From Streptantibioticus cattleyicolor NRRL 8057 = DSM 46488 (GTDB taxonomy: Bacteria > Actinomycetota > Actinomycetes > Streptomycetales > Streptomycetaceae), in contig NC_017586.1 in NCBI RefSeq assembly GCF_000240165.1, forward strand, positions 6,151,228 through 6,215,227: a DNA stretch of 64,000 bases, in the 5' to 3' direction. Below the pieces are notes generated by a model that saw nothing but the letters and a program-made list of their open reading frames with translations, searched no databases and had not been told where the DNA came from. The position numbers and the translations under genes are program-made. This document shows positions 1-8,267 of the stretch, in pieces. Every line of letters begins with the position of its first letter. Position 1 is the first letter of the stretch.

Positions 1-1
1 C

Positions 2-754
2 GTGCGGCTGATCGACACCGCCGACTGCTACCAGTGGCACGCGGACGAACTCGGCCACAACGAACGGCTCGTCGCCCGCGCGCTGGCCGCCTACGGCAGC
101 GGCGCGGACGACGTCCTGGTGGCCACCAAGGGCGGCCGGGGCCGCCCCGGCGACGGAACGTGGACGGTCCACGGCGACCCGCGCCACCTGCGCCGCGCGG
201 CCGAGGCGTCGGCGGCCCGGCTCGGGGTGGCGGCGATCGGCCTGTACCAACTGCACAAGCCGGACCCCGCCGTCCCCTTCGCCGACTCCGTCGGCGCGCT
301 GCGCGACCTGGCCGACGCCGGAACCATCCGGATGGTCGGCCTCTCCAACGTCGACCCCGACCAGATCCGCACCGCCCGGGAGATCCTCGGCCCACGCCTC
401 GTCTCCGTGCAGAACCGCTTCTCCCCGGCCCACCCCACCACCCGCGACACCCTCGACCTGTGCACCGCGCTCGGCCTCGCCTTCCTGCCGTGGAGCCCGC
501 TCGGCGGAATCTCGGTCAGCGCCGTGGACGACCCGGGGACCACCACACCGCCCCCGGACACCCCCTTCCACGCCCTCGCCCGCGACCGGGGTGTCAGCCC
601 GCAGCAGATCTGCCTCGCCTGGCACCTGGCGCTCTCCCCGGTGGTGATCCCCATCCCCGGCGCCCGCCGCCCGGCCTCCATCCGCGACTCCGCCGCGGCG
701 GCCCGGCTCACGCTGTCGCAGGCCGAGTTGGCGAGGCTGAGCCCCGGTACGTGA
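2..754 (+). CDS. Aldo/keto reductase, 5' end cut by window edge
   Basis: NAD(P)H-dependent aldo/keto reductase; substrate unknown. The visible 250 residues begin inside the barrel at the family motif DTADCY, where the Tyr is the usual catalytic residue. ATKGG follows with the catalytic Lys, then LYQLHKPDP with the His of the tetrad and, near the C-terminus, a nucleotide-binding IPGARRP segment. The first strand is missing, so the true start lies upstream of the window and the GTG at base 2 is probably internal. The P450 gene follows on the same strand after about 90 bases and may be co-transcribed. Family assignment is firm; the physiological substrate is not readable. Confidence 0.85.
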   Translation: MRLIDTADCYQWHADELGHNERLVARALAAYGSGADDVLVATKGGRGRPGDGTWTVHGDPRHLRRAAEASAARLGVAAIGLYQLHKPDPAVPFADSVGALRDLADAGTIRMVGLSNVDPDQIRTAREILGPRLVSVQNRFSPAHPTTRDTLDLCTALGLAFLPWSPLGGISVSAVDDPGTTTPPPDTPFHALARDRGVSPQQICLAWHLALSPVVIPIPGARRPASIRDSAAAARLTLSQAELARLSPGT

Positions 755-843
755 GAGCCCGGGCGCGGTGTCAGGGCCGTGACAGTCGTATGTCAGCCCC
801 GTCCGGGATCGTGATCGCAACAAGCGTCACGAAAGGACTTCCG

Positions 844-2070
844 ATGAGCCAAGCGCTTCCCATCCCCGAGGGCCTTCCCGCGGAGCGCGACGCGGGCCCC
901 TTCGACCCGCCCCGCGGCATCACCCGGATGCGCGAGGCCCGCCCGGTCATGCCCCTGATCTTCCCCGACGGCCACGAGGGCTGGCTCGTCACCGGTTACG
1001 ACGCGGTCCGCCAGGTCATGGCCGACACCCGGTTCAGCTCCCGCCTGGACATCGGCATCGTCCACGTGCCGTACCAGACCCCCGGCATGCCCGCCCCCAC
1101 CGAACCGTCCCCGCAGATACCGGGGATGTTCATCGCCATGGACCCGCCGGACCACACCCGGCTGCGCCGCAAGCTCACCGGTGCCTTCACCGTCAAGCGC
1201 ATGAAGATGCTCGAAGAGCACATCATCGACATCACCGAGCGGCAACTGGACGCCCTGGCGCGGCTGACCCCGCCGGTCGACCTGGTCAAGGAGTTCGCCC
1301 TGCCGGTGCCCTCCCTGGTGATCTGCGAACTCCTCGGTGTCCCCTACGAGGACCGGGAGACCTTCCAGAGCAACTCCGCCCAGTTCCTGGTCAAGGACCA
1401 GACGGTCGAGGAGAAGGTGGGCGCGTACAACGCGTTGACCACCTACCTCGCCGAACTGGTCACCCGCAAGCGCGCCGAGCCCGGCGACGACATCCTGTCC
1501 GACCTCGCCCGCCACGACGACCTCACCATCGAGGAACTGACCGGCATCGCCTTCCTGCTGCTGCTCGCCGGCCACGAGACCACCGCCAACATGCTGGCGC
1601 TGGGCACCTTCGCACTCCTGGAGAACCCCGGACAACTCGCCGAACTGCGCGCCGACCCCGGCCTGATCCCCGACGCCGTCGAGGAACTGATGCGCTACCT
1701 CTCCCTCGCCGACGTCTTCTACCGCTACGCCACCGAAGACATCGAACTCGGCGGCGAGACCATCCCGAAGGGGTCGACCGTCGTCGTCTCCCTGCTCGCC
1801 GCCAACCGCGACCCCCACCGCTTCGACGACCCCGACACCCTCGACATCCACCGCAAGGCCCGCGGCCACCTCTCCTTCGGCCACGGCGTCCACCAATGCC
1901 TCGGCCAGCAACTCGCCCGCATAGAGATGCGCGCCGGCTTCGACGGCCTCCTCCGCCGCTTCCCCACCCTCCACCTCGCCATCCCCGCCGACCAGGTGAA
2001 ACTCCGCACCGACATGAACATCTACGGCGTCCACGAACTGCCGGTCGCCTGGACGGAGACGCCCCGGTGA
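844..2070 (+). CDS. Cytochrome P450, bacterial class I
   Basis: Soluble heme monooxygenase of 408 residues, the usual size for an actinomycete P450. The I-helix oxygen-binding motif reads AGHETTAN, the K-helix ExxR is in EELMRYL, and the heme loop FGHGVHQCLG supplies the proximal thiolate, Cys352. It needs a ferredoxin and ferredoxin reductase; neither is adjacent. The ATG at 844 is preceded by an AAAGGA ribosome-binding site. The sequence resembles the broad CYP105/CYP107-type group, but I cannot name a subfamily. The neighbouring aldo/keto reductase suggests a small oxidation module rather than a biosynthetic cluster. Substrate unknown. Confidence 0.93.
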   Translation: MSQALPIPEGLPAERDAGPFDPPRGITRMREARPVMPLIFPDGHEGWLVTGYDAVRQVMADTRFSSRLDIGIVHVPYQTPGMPAPTEPSPQIPGMFIAMDPPDHTRLRRKLTGAFTVKRMKMLEEHIIDITERQLDALARLTPPVDLVKEFALPVPSLVICELLGVPYEDRETFQSNSAQFLVKDQTVEEKVGAYNALTTYLAELVTRKRAEPGDDILSDLARHDDLTIEELTGIAFLLLLAGHETTANMLALGTFALLENPGQLAELRADPGLIPDAVEELMRYLSLADVFYRYATEDIELGGETIPKGSTVVVSLLAANRDPHRFDDPDTLDIHRKARGHLSFGHGVHQCLGQQLARIEMRAGFDGLLRRFPTLHLAIPADQVKLRTDMNIYGVHELPVAWTETPR

Positions 2071-2145
2071 CCCCGCCGGCCGGGCATGCCACCCCACCTG
2101 GGAACGCGCCGCATGCCCGCCCGCGGTGTGGGCAGGCGATCGCCC

Positions 2146-2544
2146 ATGGGACCGTTCAGCCGGTGTGAAGAGGCCATCGAACGTGTCGAGCGGGCACTGG
2201 TGCGGAAGGTGCTCGGGAGGGAGCAGGTGGAGCTGCTCGATGTGTTGCGGCGGGAGTGTGACGGCAAGGCGGTGGTGTGCGGTCGCGGCCGGGTCGTCGT
2301 GCCCAACGTCTACACCGTGGAGATCGCTGACGATCGCTATGCCGCGCTCGTCCGGCACGGCGACCGCATCGGGGAGGAGCTGACCGACTCCCTGGCCCGC
2401 CATGGTGAACACAAGGGGTACGAGTGGGCCGGACCGCTCACCGTACACATCGACCATGCCGCGCGGGTGCCCAACGGCCGCTACCGGGTCAGCAGCAGCC
2501 CGATGACGCACATCCGCGCGGACGCGCTGACCCCGGCGGGGTAG
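2146..2544 (+). CDS. Stand-alone DUF3662 (FhaA N-terminal type) protein
   Basis: A 132-residue protein that recalls the N-terminal DUF3662 domain of FhaA. It shows the early helix with E-x-x-I-E-R-V-E, a LLDVLRRECDGKAVVCGRGRVV-like stretch with the conserved REC and GRGR elements, a VPNVY strand, and a closing segment with the PLTVHID strand and YRVSSS. In FhaA this domain is followed by a linker and a C-terminal FHA domain that binds phosphothreonine; here the protein stops after the first domain. An ATG at 2086 would add 20 Arg/Pro-rich residues, so 2146 is preferred because it places the family start MGPF at the N-terminus. It probably descends from a duplicated fhaA. Confidence 0.7.
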   Translation: MGPFSRCEEAIERVERALVRKVLGREQVELLDVLRRECDGKAVVCGRGRVVVPNVYTVEIADDRYAALVRHGDRIGEELTDSLARHGEHKGYEWAGPLTVHIDHAARVPNGRYRVSSSPMTHIRADALTPAG

Positions 2545-2685
2545 GCGGGGGCTTCGGCGCCCCGGGCCTTCTCGCGCCGGGGTCGGAAAGAGGCAGAGAT
2601 TCTTTCCGGATCGCTGTCACATCCGGGCGATCCGCTCCGTCGGTGTGGTGAGGACGTTGACCAGCTGACGCGAAGGAGTGCGGTC

Positions 2686-3175
2686 ATGACGGCCACCACA
2701 TCGATCTCCCGGATGCCGAACCCGGCGGAGTTCGTGCCCGAGTTGAACGACATCAGCGCCGCAATGTTCCGGGCCACGGGCAACCGCTCGGTGGCGCGCA
2801 CCACGGTGAGCCTGGTCCACCTGCGCGCCGGGCAGATCGTCGGCAACACCTACCTGACGGTGCTCAACACCGGATTCCTGCGCAAGGCCGGGGTGTCCGA
2901 GGAACGCATCACCGCCGTCGCCTCGTGGCAGGACGCCACCTGCTTCACCGACGCCGAACGCGCCGCGCTCGCTGGTCGAAGCCACCCTCCAGCCCGCACC
3001 GCCCGGCCGGGAACGCGTCACCGACGAACTGTACGCCGAGGCCGCCCGGCACTACGACGACAAGGCCCTGGCCACCCTCACCATCGCCATCGGCCAGATC
3101 GGCTTCTTCATCGCCCTGGCCGTCATCGGCAAGCCCCAGCCCGTCACCTCCCTCGCCGACCAGCAGTGGGACTGA
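2686..3175 (+). pseudogene. Frameshifted carboxymuconolactone decarboxylase/AhpD-like gene
   Basis: The first about 95 residues read as a carboxymuconolactone decarboxylase-family protein, with segments such as MFRATG, LVHLRAGQ and ASWQDATCFTDAERAALA. Near 2970 the frame breaks: the sequence gctcgctggtcgaa lacks two bases relative to the expected Ala-Leu-Val-Glu. The matching C-terminal half (ALVEATLQ, DELYAEAARHYDDKAL, IGQIGFFIALAVIGKPQP) continues in another frame to a stop at 3173-3175. The family's usual CxxC pair is already absent (GNTYL instead of GCxYC), so the ancestor may not have been a peroxidase. A sequencing error remains possible; otherwise the gene is broken. Confidence 0.75.
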
Positions 3176-3279
3176 CCACACGGAGCGCGCGAGCGGGAAC
3201 CCGCCACCGGGCTCCCGCTCGCCCGCCCGGCCACGGAATCCGCTGTACGGGCACCGTGGCGCGGTGGTAGACATCCGCG

Positions 3280-4050
3280 GTGGAAAAGACTCCCGGGTTC
3301 CCCGATCTTCTGCGACTGATCGACGAACGGTCGACCGCCTTCCGTGCCGCGGTCGCCGCCGCGCCCGACCTCGACGTGCGGGTGCCCACCTGCCCCGAGT
3401 GGACACTGCTCGATCTGGTGCGGCACCTGGGCGGGCGACGCCGCTTCTGGGCCGCCACCGTCGCCGCGGGGCCTGCCGCCGCGCCGGCCGAGCCCCCGGC
3501 GGAGAACGCCTGGGCCGCGCCGGAAGAGCGCGATGCGCTGGTGCCCTGGCTGGCCGAGTCGACGCGGGAGATGCTGGACGCGCTGCGGGAAGCCGGCCCG
3601 GACCGGGGCTGCTGGACGTGGTGGGGTGCGTCCCAGTCGCCGAAGACCTGTGGTGCCGTCGCCCGGCACCAGCTCCAGGAGATCGCGGTGCACACCTACG
3701 ACGCCCAGCTCACCGTGGGCGCCGCGCAGGCACTGCCGGAGGAGGTGGCACTCGACGGTGTCGAGGAGTTCCTGTCCACCTGTTGCGCGACGACGAGCCC
3801 CTGGCCGCACCAGTCCGCCGCCGTCGACTTCCACGCCACCGAGGGCCGCTCCTGGCGTCTTTCGCTCTCCCCCGACGGCGCACGGGCCACCCGTCTGTCG
3901 GCACCGGTCACGGCCGCCGACACCTCCCTCCGGGGCACCGCGGGCGACCTGGTCCTGGCCCTGTACGGCCGCGTTCCGCTGGACTCCCTGGAGGTCGACG
4001 GAGACGGTGGTGTCTTCGGCCTTCTGGAGGCGTGGGAGCCGGAGGAGTAG
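3280..4050 (+). CDS. Mycothiol-dependent maleylpyruvate isomerase-family protein
   Basis: A 256-residue protein of the DinB-like maleylpyruvate isomerase N-terminal family, typical of actinomycetes. The N-terminal helices carry VPTCPEWTLLDLVRHLG, the signature around the first metal His. HQLQEIAVHTYDAQL supplies the other His residues, and a small C-terminal sterol-carrier-like domain covers about residues 180-250. Members bind a divalent metal and use mycothiol, or act as thiol transferases of unknown substrate. The start is GTG at 3280. The gene stands alone between two pseudogenes. Confidence 0.8.
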   Translation: MEKTPGFPDLLRLIDERSTAFRAAVAAAPDLDVRVPTCPEWTLLDLVRHLGGRRRFWAATVAAGPAAAPAEPPAENAWAAPEERDALVPWLAESTREMLDALREAGPDRGCWTWWGASQSPKTCGAVARHQLQEIAVHTYDAQLTVGAAQALPEEVALDGVEEFLSTCCATTSPWPHQSAAVDFHATEGRSWRLSLSPDGARATRLSAPVTAADTSLRGTAGDLVLALYGRVPLDSLEVDGDGGVFGLLEAWEPEE

Positions 4051-4059
4051 GAGCTGACG

Positions 4060-4310
4060 TTACGTCAGGTGGACCGGTGCCCCGGGCGGACGCCTCGGGC
4101 CTGACGCCGTTGGGCCCGGGCGCCGGGAAGGTCTCGTCCAGCGTGGCGAGCGGGCCGGCGTCGGGCGATGTGCCGTCCGGTGAAGTCGGAGGAGCCGAAG
4201 TGGAGCACCTTGCCCTGCTGACGCGGCACGGTGAACGCCTCCCGGACCTCCTCCCACGGTGTGTTCCGGTGACGCTCGTCGTGGACACCCCGCACCCCGA
4301 CCGCGTGCGG
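4060..4310 (-). pseudogene. Aldo/keto reductase remnant with internal deletion
   Basis: On the minus strand, 4306 down to about 4178 reads VHDERHRNTPWEEV, then QQGKVLHFGSSDFTGRHIA, the mid-barrel region of aldo/keto reductases. A second frame, from about 4150 to 4071, reads LDETFPAPGPNGVRPEA, which matches the C-terminal tail of the same family. More than 100 intervening residues and the whole N-terminus are missing. This is a decayed gene, not an expressed protein. It is unrelated in sequence to the intact reductase at the left edge. Confidence 0.65.
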
Positions 4311-4643
4311 TTACCGGGAACCGCACGCCCAGAGGACCAGGGCGGCGCACGCCACGACCGCGCAGGCGAGCAGCCGGCCGGCCAGGCGGCGCTTGAGGGC
4401 CGCGTACACCGCCTCGTACTCCGCCCGCAGTTCGCCGCTGCGTTGTGCGATGCGCACCAGACAGGCCCGGGAGAGGTCGAGCTGGTCGCGTACGTAGCGC
4501 TGTTCGAGGTCGGCCCGCTGGGAGTCGGTCAGCCAGGGCAGGCCGGAGGCGAACGCGTGGGCCCGTTCCCGTGCCCGGTGTTTCTCGCCCTCCCACAGCA
4601 GGAACCCCTCGATCTCGTTGAGGGCTTCGGCGGTGGTCTTCAT
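4311..4643 (-). CDS. Small membrane-anchored protein coupled to ctaD
   Basis: A 110-residue protein whose ATG overlaps the stop codon of ctaD (ATGA), so translation is coupled. The N-terminal 80 residues are charged and predicted helical ([15 protein letters not shown], then [23 protein letters not shown]). The C-terminus is a single hydrophobic segment, [18 protein letters not shown]. Proteins of this shape often sit beside secondary copies of cytochrome oxidase subunit I in Streptomyces. No catalytic motif is visible. It could be an assembly or stability factor for the oxidase, but that rests on position alone. Confidence 0.7.
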   Translation of the reverse strand: MKTTAEALNEIEGFLLWEGEKHRARERAHAFASGLPWLTDSQRADLEQRYVRDQLDLSRACLVRIAQRSGELRAEYEAVYAALKRRLAGRLLACAVVACAALVLWACGSR

Positions 4644-6265
4644 GCCAGGGCGTCCTTCCGCTCGTCGGTCGGGACGGCGGGGGCGTCGATCCCGGGATGG
4701 TGCAGGTCGAAGGCGGGCGATTCGGAGCGGATGCGCGGCAGGCTGAGGAAGTTGTGCCGCGGCGGCGGGCAGGAGGTCGCCCACTCCAGCGAGCGGCCGT
4801 AGCCCCAGGGGTCGTCCACCTCCACCCTCGGCGCGTACTTCGCGGTCTTCCACACGTTGGAGAAGAACGGCAGGATCGACAGACCCAGCAGGAAGGAGAA
4901 GATCGTCGAGACGGTGTTGAGGGTGGTGAGGCCCTCACCGGCCAGGTAGTCCGGGATGCGCCGCTGCATACCTTGTGTGCCCAGCCAGTGCTGCACCAGG
5001 AACGTGCCGTGGAAGCCCACGAAGAGCGTCCAGAAGGTGATCTTGCCGAGCCGCTCGTCGAGCATCTTGCCGGTGAACTTCGGCCACCAGAAGTGGAACC
5101 CGGCGAACATCGCGAAGACCACGGTGCCGAAGACCACGTAGTGGAAGTGGGCCACCACGAAGTACGAGTCGGAGATGTGGAAGTCCAGCGGCGGCGCGGC
5201 CAGGATGACGCCGGTCAGACCGCCGAAGACGAACGTGATCAGGAAGCCGATCGCCCACAGCATCGGGGTCTCGAAACTCAGTGACCCCTTCCACATCGTG
5301 CCGATCCAGTTGAAGAACTTCACGCCTGTCGGCACCGCGATCAGGAACGTCATGAAGGAGAAGAACGGCAGCAGCACACCACCGGTGACGTACATGTGGT
5401 GGGCCCACACCGTCACCGACAGGCCCGCGATGGTGATGGTCGCGGCCACCAGGCCCATGTAGCCGAACATCGGCTTGCGGGAGAAGACCGGGATGACCTC
5501 GCTGATGATGCCGAAGAACGGCAGCGCGATGATGTACACCTCGGGGTGGCCGAAGAACCAGAACAGGTGCTGCCACAACAACGCGCCGCCGTTGGCCGCG
5601 TCGAAGACGTGCGAACCGAACTTCCGGTCGCATTCGAGGGCGAAGAGCGCGGCGGCCAGCACCGGGAAGGCCAGCAGCACCAGCACCGAGGTGAGCAGCA
5701 CGTTCCACACGAAGATCGGCATGCGGAACATCGTCATGCCCGGCGCGCGCATGCAGATGATGGTGGTGATGAAGTTGACCGCACCGAGGATCGTGCCGAA
5801 GCCGGAGAGCGCCAGACCCATGATCCACATGTCGGCGCCCGCACCGGGTGAGCGGACCGCGTCCGACAGCGGCGAGTAGGCGAACCAGCCGAAGTCGGCC
5901 GCGCCCTGCGGGGTCAGGAAGCCGCCGACCGCGATCAGCGAGCCGAACAGGTACAGCCAGTACGCCAGCATGTTCAGTCGCGGGAACGCCACATCCGGCG
6001 CGCCGATCTGCAACGGCATGATCCAGTTGGCGAAGCCGGCGAACAACGGCGTCGCGAACATCAGCAGCATGATCGTGCCGTGCATCGTGAACGCCTGGTT
6101 GAACTGCTCGTCCGACATGATCTGCAGGCCCGGACGGGCCAGCTCGGCACGCATCAGCAGGGCCATCACGCCCCCGACGCAGAAGAAGGCGAACGACGTC
6201 GCCAGATACAGCGTGCCGATGGTCTTGTGGTCGGTGGTCGCCAACCACTTCACGGGAGACTTCAT
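4640..6265 (-). CDS. ctaD: Cytochrome c oxidase subunit I (orphan copy)
   Basis: Twelve-helix heme-copper oxidase subunit I, 541 residues, the core of the aa3-type terminal oxidase in the membrane. All metal ligands are visible: the heme a His in MHGTIMLL, the CuB His-Tyr pair in [10 protein letters not shown], the CuB HH pair in WAHHMYVTG, and the heme a3/heme a His residues in AHFHYVVFG. The start at [17 protein letters not shown] matches the family; an upstream ATG would add an unrelated 21-residue leader. Genes for subunits II and III are absent here, so this is a secondary copy away from the main cta operon. It must borrow partners or be conditionally expressed. Confidence 0.95.
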   Translation of the reverse strand: MKSPVKWLATTDHKTIGTLYLATSFAFFCVGGVMALLMRAELARPGLQIMSDEQFNQAFTMHGTIMLLMFATPLFAGFANWIMPLQIGAPDVAFPRLNMLAYWLYLFGSLIAVGGFLTPQGAADFGWFAYSPLSDAVRSPGAGADMWIMGLALSGFGTILGAVNFITTIICMRAPGMTMFRMPIFVWNVLLTSVLVLLAFPVLAAALFALECDRKFGSHVFDAANGGALLWQHLFWFFGHPEVYIIALPFFGIISEVIPVFSRKPMFGYMGLVAATITIAGLSVTVWAHHMYVTGGVLLPFFSFMTFLIAVPTGVKFFNWIGTMWKGSLSFETPMLWAIGFLITFVFGGLTGVILAAPPLDFHISDSYFVVAHFHYVVFGTVVFAMFAGFHFWWPKFTGKMLDERLGKITFWTLFVGFHGTFLVQHWLGTQGMQRRIPDYLAGEGLTTLNTVSTIFSFLLGLSILPFFSNVWKTAKYAPRVEVDDPWGYGRSLEWATSCPPPRHNFLSLPRIRSESPAFDLHHPGIDAPAVPTDERKDALA

Positions 6266-6381
6266 GCCCGGTACGTGTCCGGGACGGCCCGGCGCTTCAC
6301 CGTCGCGGCCACAACGGGGCTGCGGCACAGGTCACATCATCGGTGTGTGAAGATCCGGTCCATGCCGGACACCAGCCGGTC

Positions 6382-6945
6382 ATGAGCACGGAGGAAGCCT
6401 TCGCCGCCGCGTACCGCGAGCACTACTGGGCGGTGAGCCGCTTCGTCGCACGGCGGCTGAACGGGCGGGCACACGAGGTCGAGGAAGTGGTGGCGGAGGT
6501 GTTCTCGGTCGCGTGGCGGCGCCGTGGCGAACTGCCCGACCCACCACTGCCCTGGCTCTACGGGGTCGCCCGCAACTGCCTCGCCAACACCGTGCGCGGC
6601 ATGTCCCGTTACCGGCGGCTGCTGCTGCGACTCGGCCACCACGAGGCCGCGCACCGCACGCAGACCGTGGAGAGCCCGGACGCCGATCGGCCGGGCGCCT
6701 GGGTGCACGAAGCGCTGGCCCGGCTGTCACCCAACGACCAGGAGGCGCTGCGCCTGACCGCCTGGGAGGAGCTGACCCTGGACGAGCTGGCCGTGGCCCT
6801 CGGATGCGGCCGCAGTGCGGCGGCCATGCGCCTGCACCGTGCCCGCCGCCGACTGGCCGCGGAGATCGAGCGCCTGCGGCCCGCCGTCTCCGTAGGGTGG
6901 ACAACAGGAACCGACGTGTGCGCCGGAGGCGACAAGCATGCATGA
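6382..6945 (+). CDS. ECF-type RNA polymerase sigma factor
   Basis: A 187-residue sigma-70 family factor. Region 2 covers about residues 5-70 (AYREHYWAVSRFVARRL, then EEVVAEVFSVAWRR and PLPWLYGVARNCLAN). Region 4 covers about 110-165, with the helix-turn-helix LSPNDQEALRLTAWEELTLDEL...LGCGRSAAAMRLHRARRRL. The ATG at 6382 gives the canonical N-terminus. It is divergent from ctaD across about 115 bases and overlaps the next small gene by 8 bases, the usual arrangement of a sigma factor with its regulator. It might drive the divergent oxidase gene. Confidence 0.88.
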   Translation: MSTEEAFAAAYREHYWAVSRFVARRLNGRAHEVEEVVAEVFSVAWRRRGELPDPPLPWLYGVARNCLANTVRGMSRYRRLLLRLGHHEAAHRTQTVESPDADRPGAWVHEALARLSPNDQEALRLTAWEELTLDELAVALGCGRSAAAMRLHRARRRLAAEIERLRPAVSVGWTTGTDVCAGGDKHA

Positions 6946-7159
6946 CGAACTGGACCTTCTGCGCGCCGTCGACCCGGCCCCCGCCGACGAGGGCCCCTGG
7001 CGCGACCGCCCGCTCGACGCCCACGCCGAACGCGCCCTCAACCGGCTCGTGCACACCGCGCGACTGCGCCGGGCCCGCCTCCTGCTCGTCGTCCGGGCGG
7101 AAGCCACCGTCGTCGCCCTGGCCGGCGTCCTCACCCTGGGGCTGACGGCACTGCACTGA
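6938..7159 (+). CDS. Tiny single-pass membrane protein, candidate truncated anti-sigma factor
   Basis: A 73-residue protein starting inside the sigma-factor gene (8-base overlap). The N-terminus, HDELDLLRAVDPAPADEGPW, resembles the opening of the CU044_5270-type proteins that accompany ECF sigma factors. A positively charged helix follows, then one hydrophobic segment (residues about 52-72) that ends the protein. The family usually has a further extracytoplasmic domain of 200 or more residues, which is missing here. There is no HxxxCxxC zinc anti-sigma motif. It could be a minimal anti-sigma factor or a decayed one. Confidence 0.6.
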   Translation: MHDELDLLRAVDPAPADEGPWRDRPLDAHAERALNRLVHTARLRRARLLLVVRAEATVVALAGVLTLGLTALH

Positions 7160-7276
7160 GCCCGGTCCACGCGGGTCCGCGCCGTCGCCCCGCCGGGCCG
7201 CGGCACCAGGTGTAGGACCCCTTCGCGGGGGCACCCGATCGGCGCACTATGCCCCATATCGTCCCGTGAGGTAGCC

Positions 7277-7495
7277 ATGGTGATCAAGAAGCTGCACGAT
7301 GCCGGGATCCGCAGTGAACACGCCTACTGCGCCGCCGTCGCCTCCATCGGTCTGACGTTCCTCTCCTGGGCCACCAGCATCAAGGCCGAGAACGTGGAGA
7401 GAGCCGACCGGTGGGGCATCTTCGTCGGCGAGTGGGCCCCCACCTTCTTCGGCCTCGGCCTGGCGCTCGCCCAGTACGAGGCCCAGGAGTCCTGA
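7277..7495 (+). CDS. Small two-helix membrane protein of unknown function
   Basis: A 72-residue protein with two hydrophobic stretches, AVASIGLTFLSWATSI and WAPTFFGLGLAL, separated by a charged loop ENVERADRWGIFVGEWAP. Short proteins with the same RADRWGIFVGEWAPTFF core are common in actinomycetes, with no assigned role. The start is ATG at 7277. It lies alone between the sigma-factor pair and a TetR gene on the opposite strand. I cannot name a function. Confidence 0.65.
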   Translation: MVIKKLHDAGIRSEHAYCAAVASIGLTFLSWATSIKAENVERADRWGIFVGEWAPTFFGLGLALAQYEAQES

Positions 7496-7601
7496 GCCCG
7501 GAGCCACGACACGGCGAGGCCCCTGACCGCCGCCGGCGGGGGTCTCGCCGCTCGCGGACGGAAAACCGGGCGTGGATGCCGGCCGGGGTGGCGGCCCCCG
7601 G

Positions 7602-8180
7602 TCAGGTCAGCGACGCGGTCGCCGCGCGCAGTTCCTCCAGGGCGGCCAGGGCGTGCGGGGCGAGCCCTTCCGTGTCGTCGCGATCGCCTTCGCACCACCG
7701 GGCGTAGCCCCGTTTGAAGGCGAGGACGCCCAGTTCGCCGGCGAGGTGCGCGGTCGGCTCGGGGACGCCGCGGGCGACGAGCGCGGCGGTCATGGCGGCG
7801 GCGAGGCCGACGCTCTTGAGGGCGTCGCGCTCCTGGAGTTCGGTGCTGGCCGCCACGGCCGCTTCGAGCCGGGGACCGATCTCCCGGTTGGCCGGACCCA
7901 TGGCGCTCGACGCGCGCTCCAGACCGGCCGCCACCGCCTGGAGCGGGCCGGCGCCCTCCGGTGCCTCGGTGATGCCGTCGGCGAGCAGCCTGCTGAGCGT
8001 CTCCTGGCCCGCGACCAGCAGTTCGCGCTTGTCGGAGAAGTACCGGAAGAAGGTGCTCTTGGTGACGCCGGCGCGCTCGGCGATCTGGGTCACCGTGGTG
8101 GCGTCGTACCCCTGCTCGGTGAACAGGTCGACGGCCGCGACGACGAGTCGCTGGGCCGCACCTGGTTGCCATCTAGCCAT
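7602..8180 (-). CDS. TetR/AcrR-family transcriptional repressor
   Basis: A 192-residue repressor with an N-terminal TetR helix-turn-helix at residues 8-55 (VVAAVDLFTEQGYDATTVTQIAERAGVTKSTFFRYFSDK) and a variable all-helical ligand domain. It is divergent from the SDR gene at 8268. The 87-base gap holds two palindromes that are inverted copies of each other, so it very likely represses both itself and the SDR gene, and is released by a ligand related to the SDR substrate. Confidence 0.92.
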   Translation of the reverse strand: MARWQPGAAQRLVVAAVDLFTEQGYDATTVTQIAERAGVTKSTFFRYFSDKRELLVAGQETLSRLLADGITEAPEGAGPLQAVAAGLERASSAMGPANREIGPRLEAAVAASTELQERDALKSVGLAAAMTAALVARGVPEPTAHLAGELGVLAFKRGYARWCEGDRDDTEGLAPHALAALEELRAATASLT

Positions 8181-8193
8181 GGGAACAGGATAT

Positions 8194-8217
8194 GTGATGG
8201 GACCGTTGTCCCATCAC
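8194..8217. promoter_or_regulatory. Palindromic TetR operator O1
   Basis: Perfect inverted repeat with 10-base arms GTGATGGGAC / GTCCCATCAC around the spacer CGTT, just upstream of the TetR gene start. Arm length and position fit a TetR dimer site controlling the repressor's own promoter. Confidence 0.8.
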
Positions 8218-8229
8218 CGTGTAGGGTTG

Positions 8230-8253
8230 GTGACGGGACAACGGTCCCATCAC
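8230..8253. promoter_or_regulatory. Palindromic TetR operator O2
   Basis: Second inverted repeat, GTGACGGGAC / GTCCCATCAC around AACG, with one arm mismatch. Read on the opposite strand it equals O1 at 23 of 24 positions, spacer included. The centres of O1 and O2 are 36 bases apart, and O2 lies 14 bases before the SDR start codon. Confidence 0.8.
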
Positions 8254-8267
8254 TTCAGGGAGAGCCC

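Noticed and set aside
34-2070. Long plus frame joining the reductase and the P450
   Set aside because: The first 270 codons give an Arg/Pro-rich shadow of the aldo/keto reductase; only the part from 844 is a real P450.
2925-4802. Plus-strand frame of 625 codons across several small genes
   Set aside because: Low-complexity translation lying over recognised genes in other frames.
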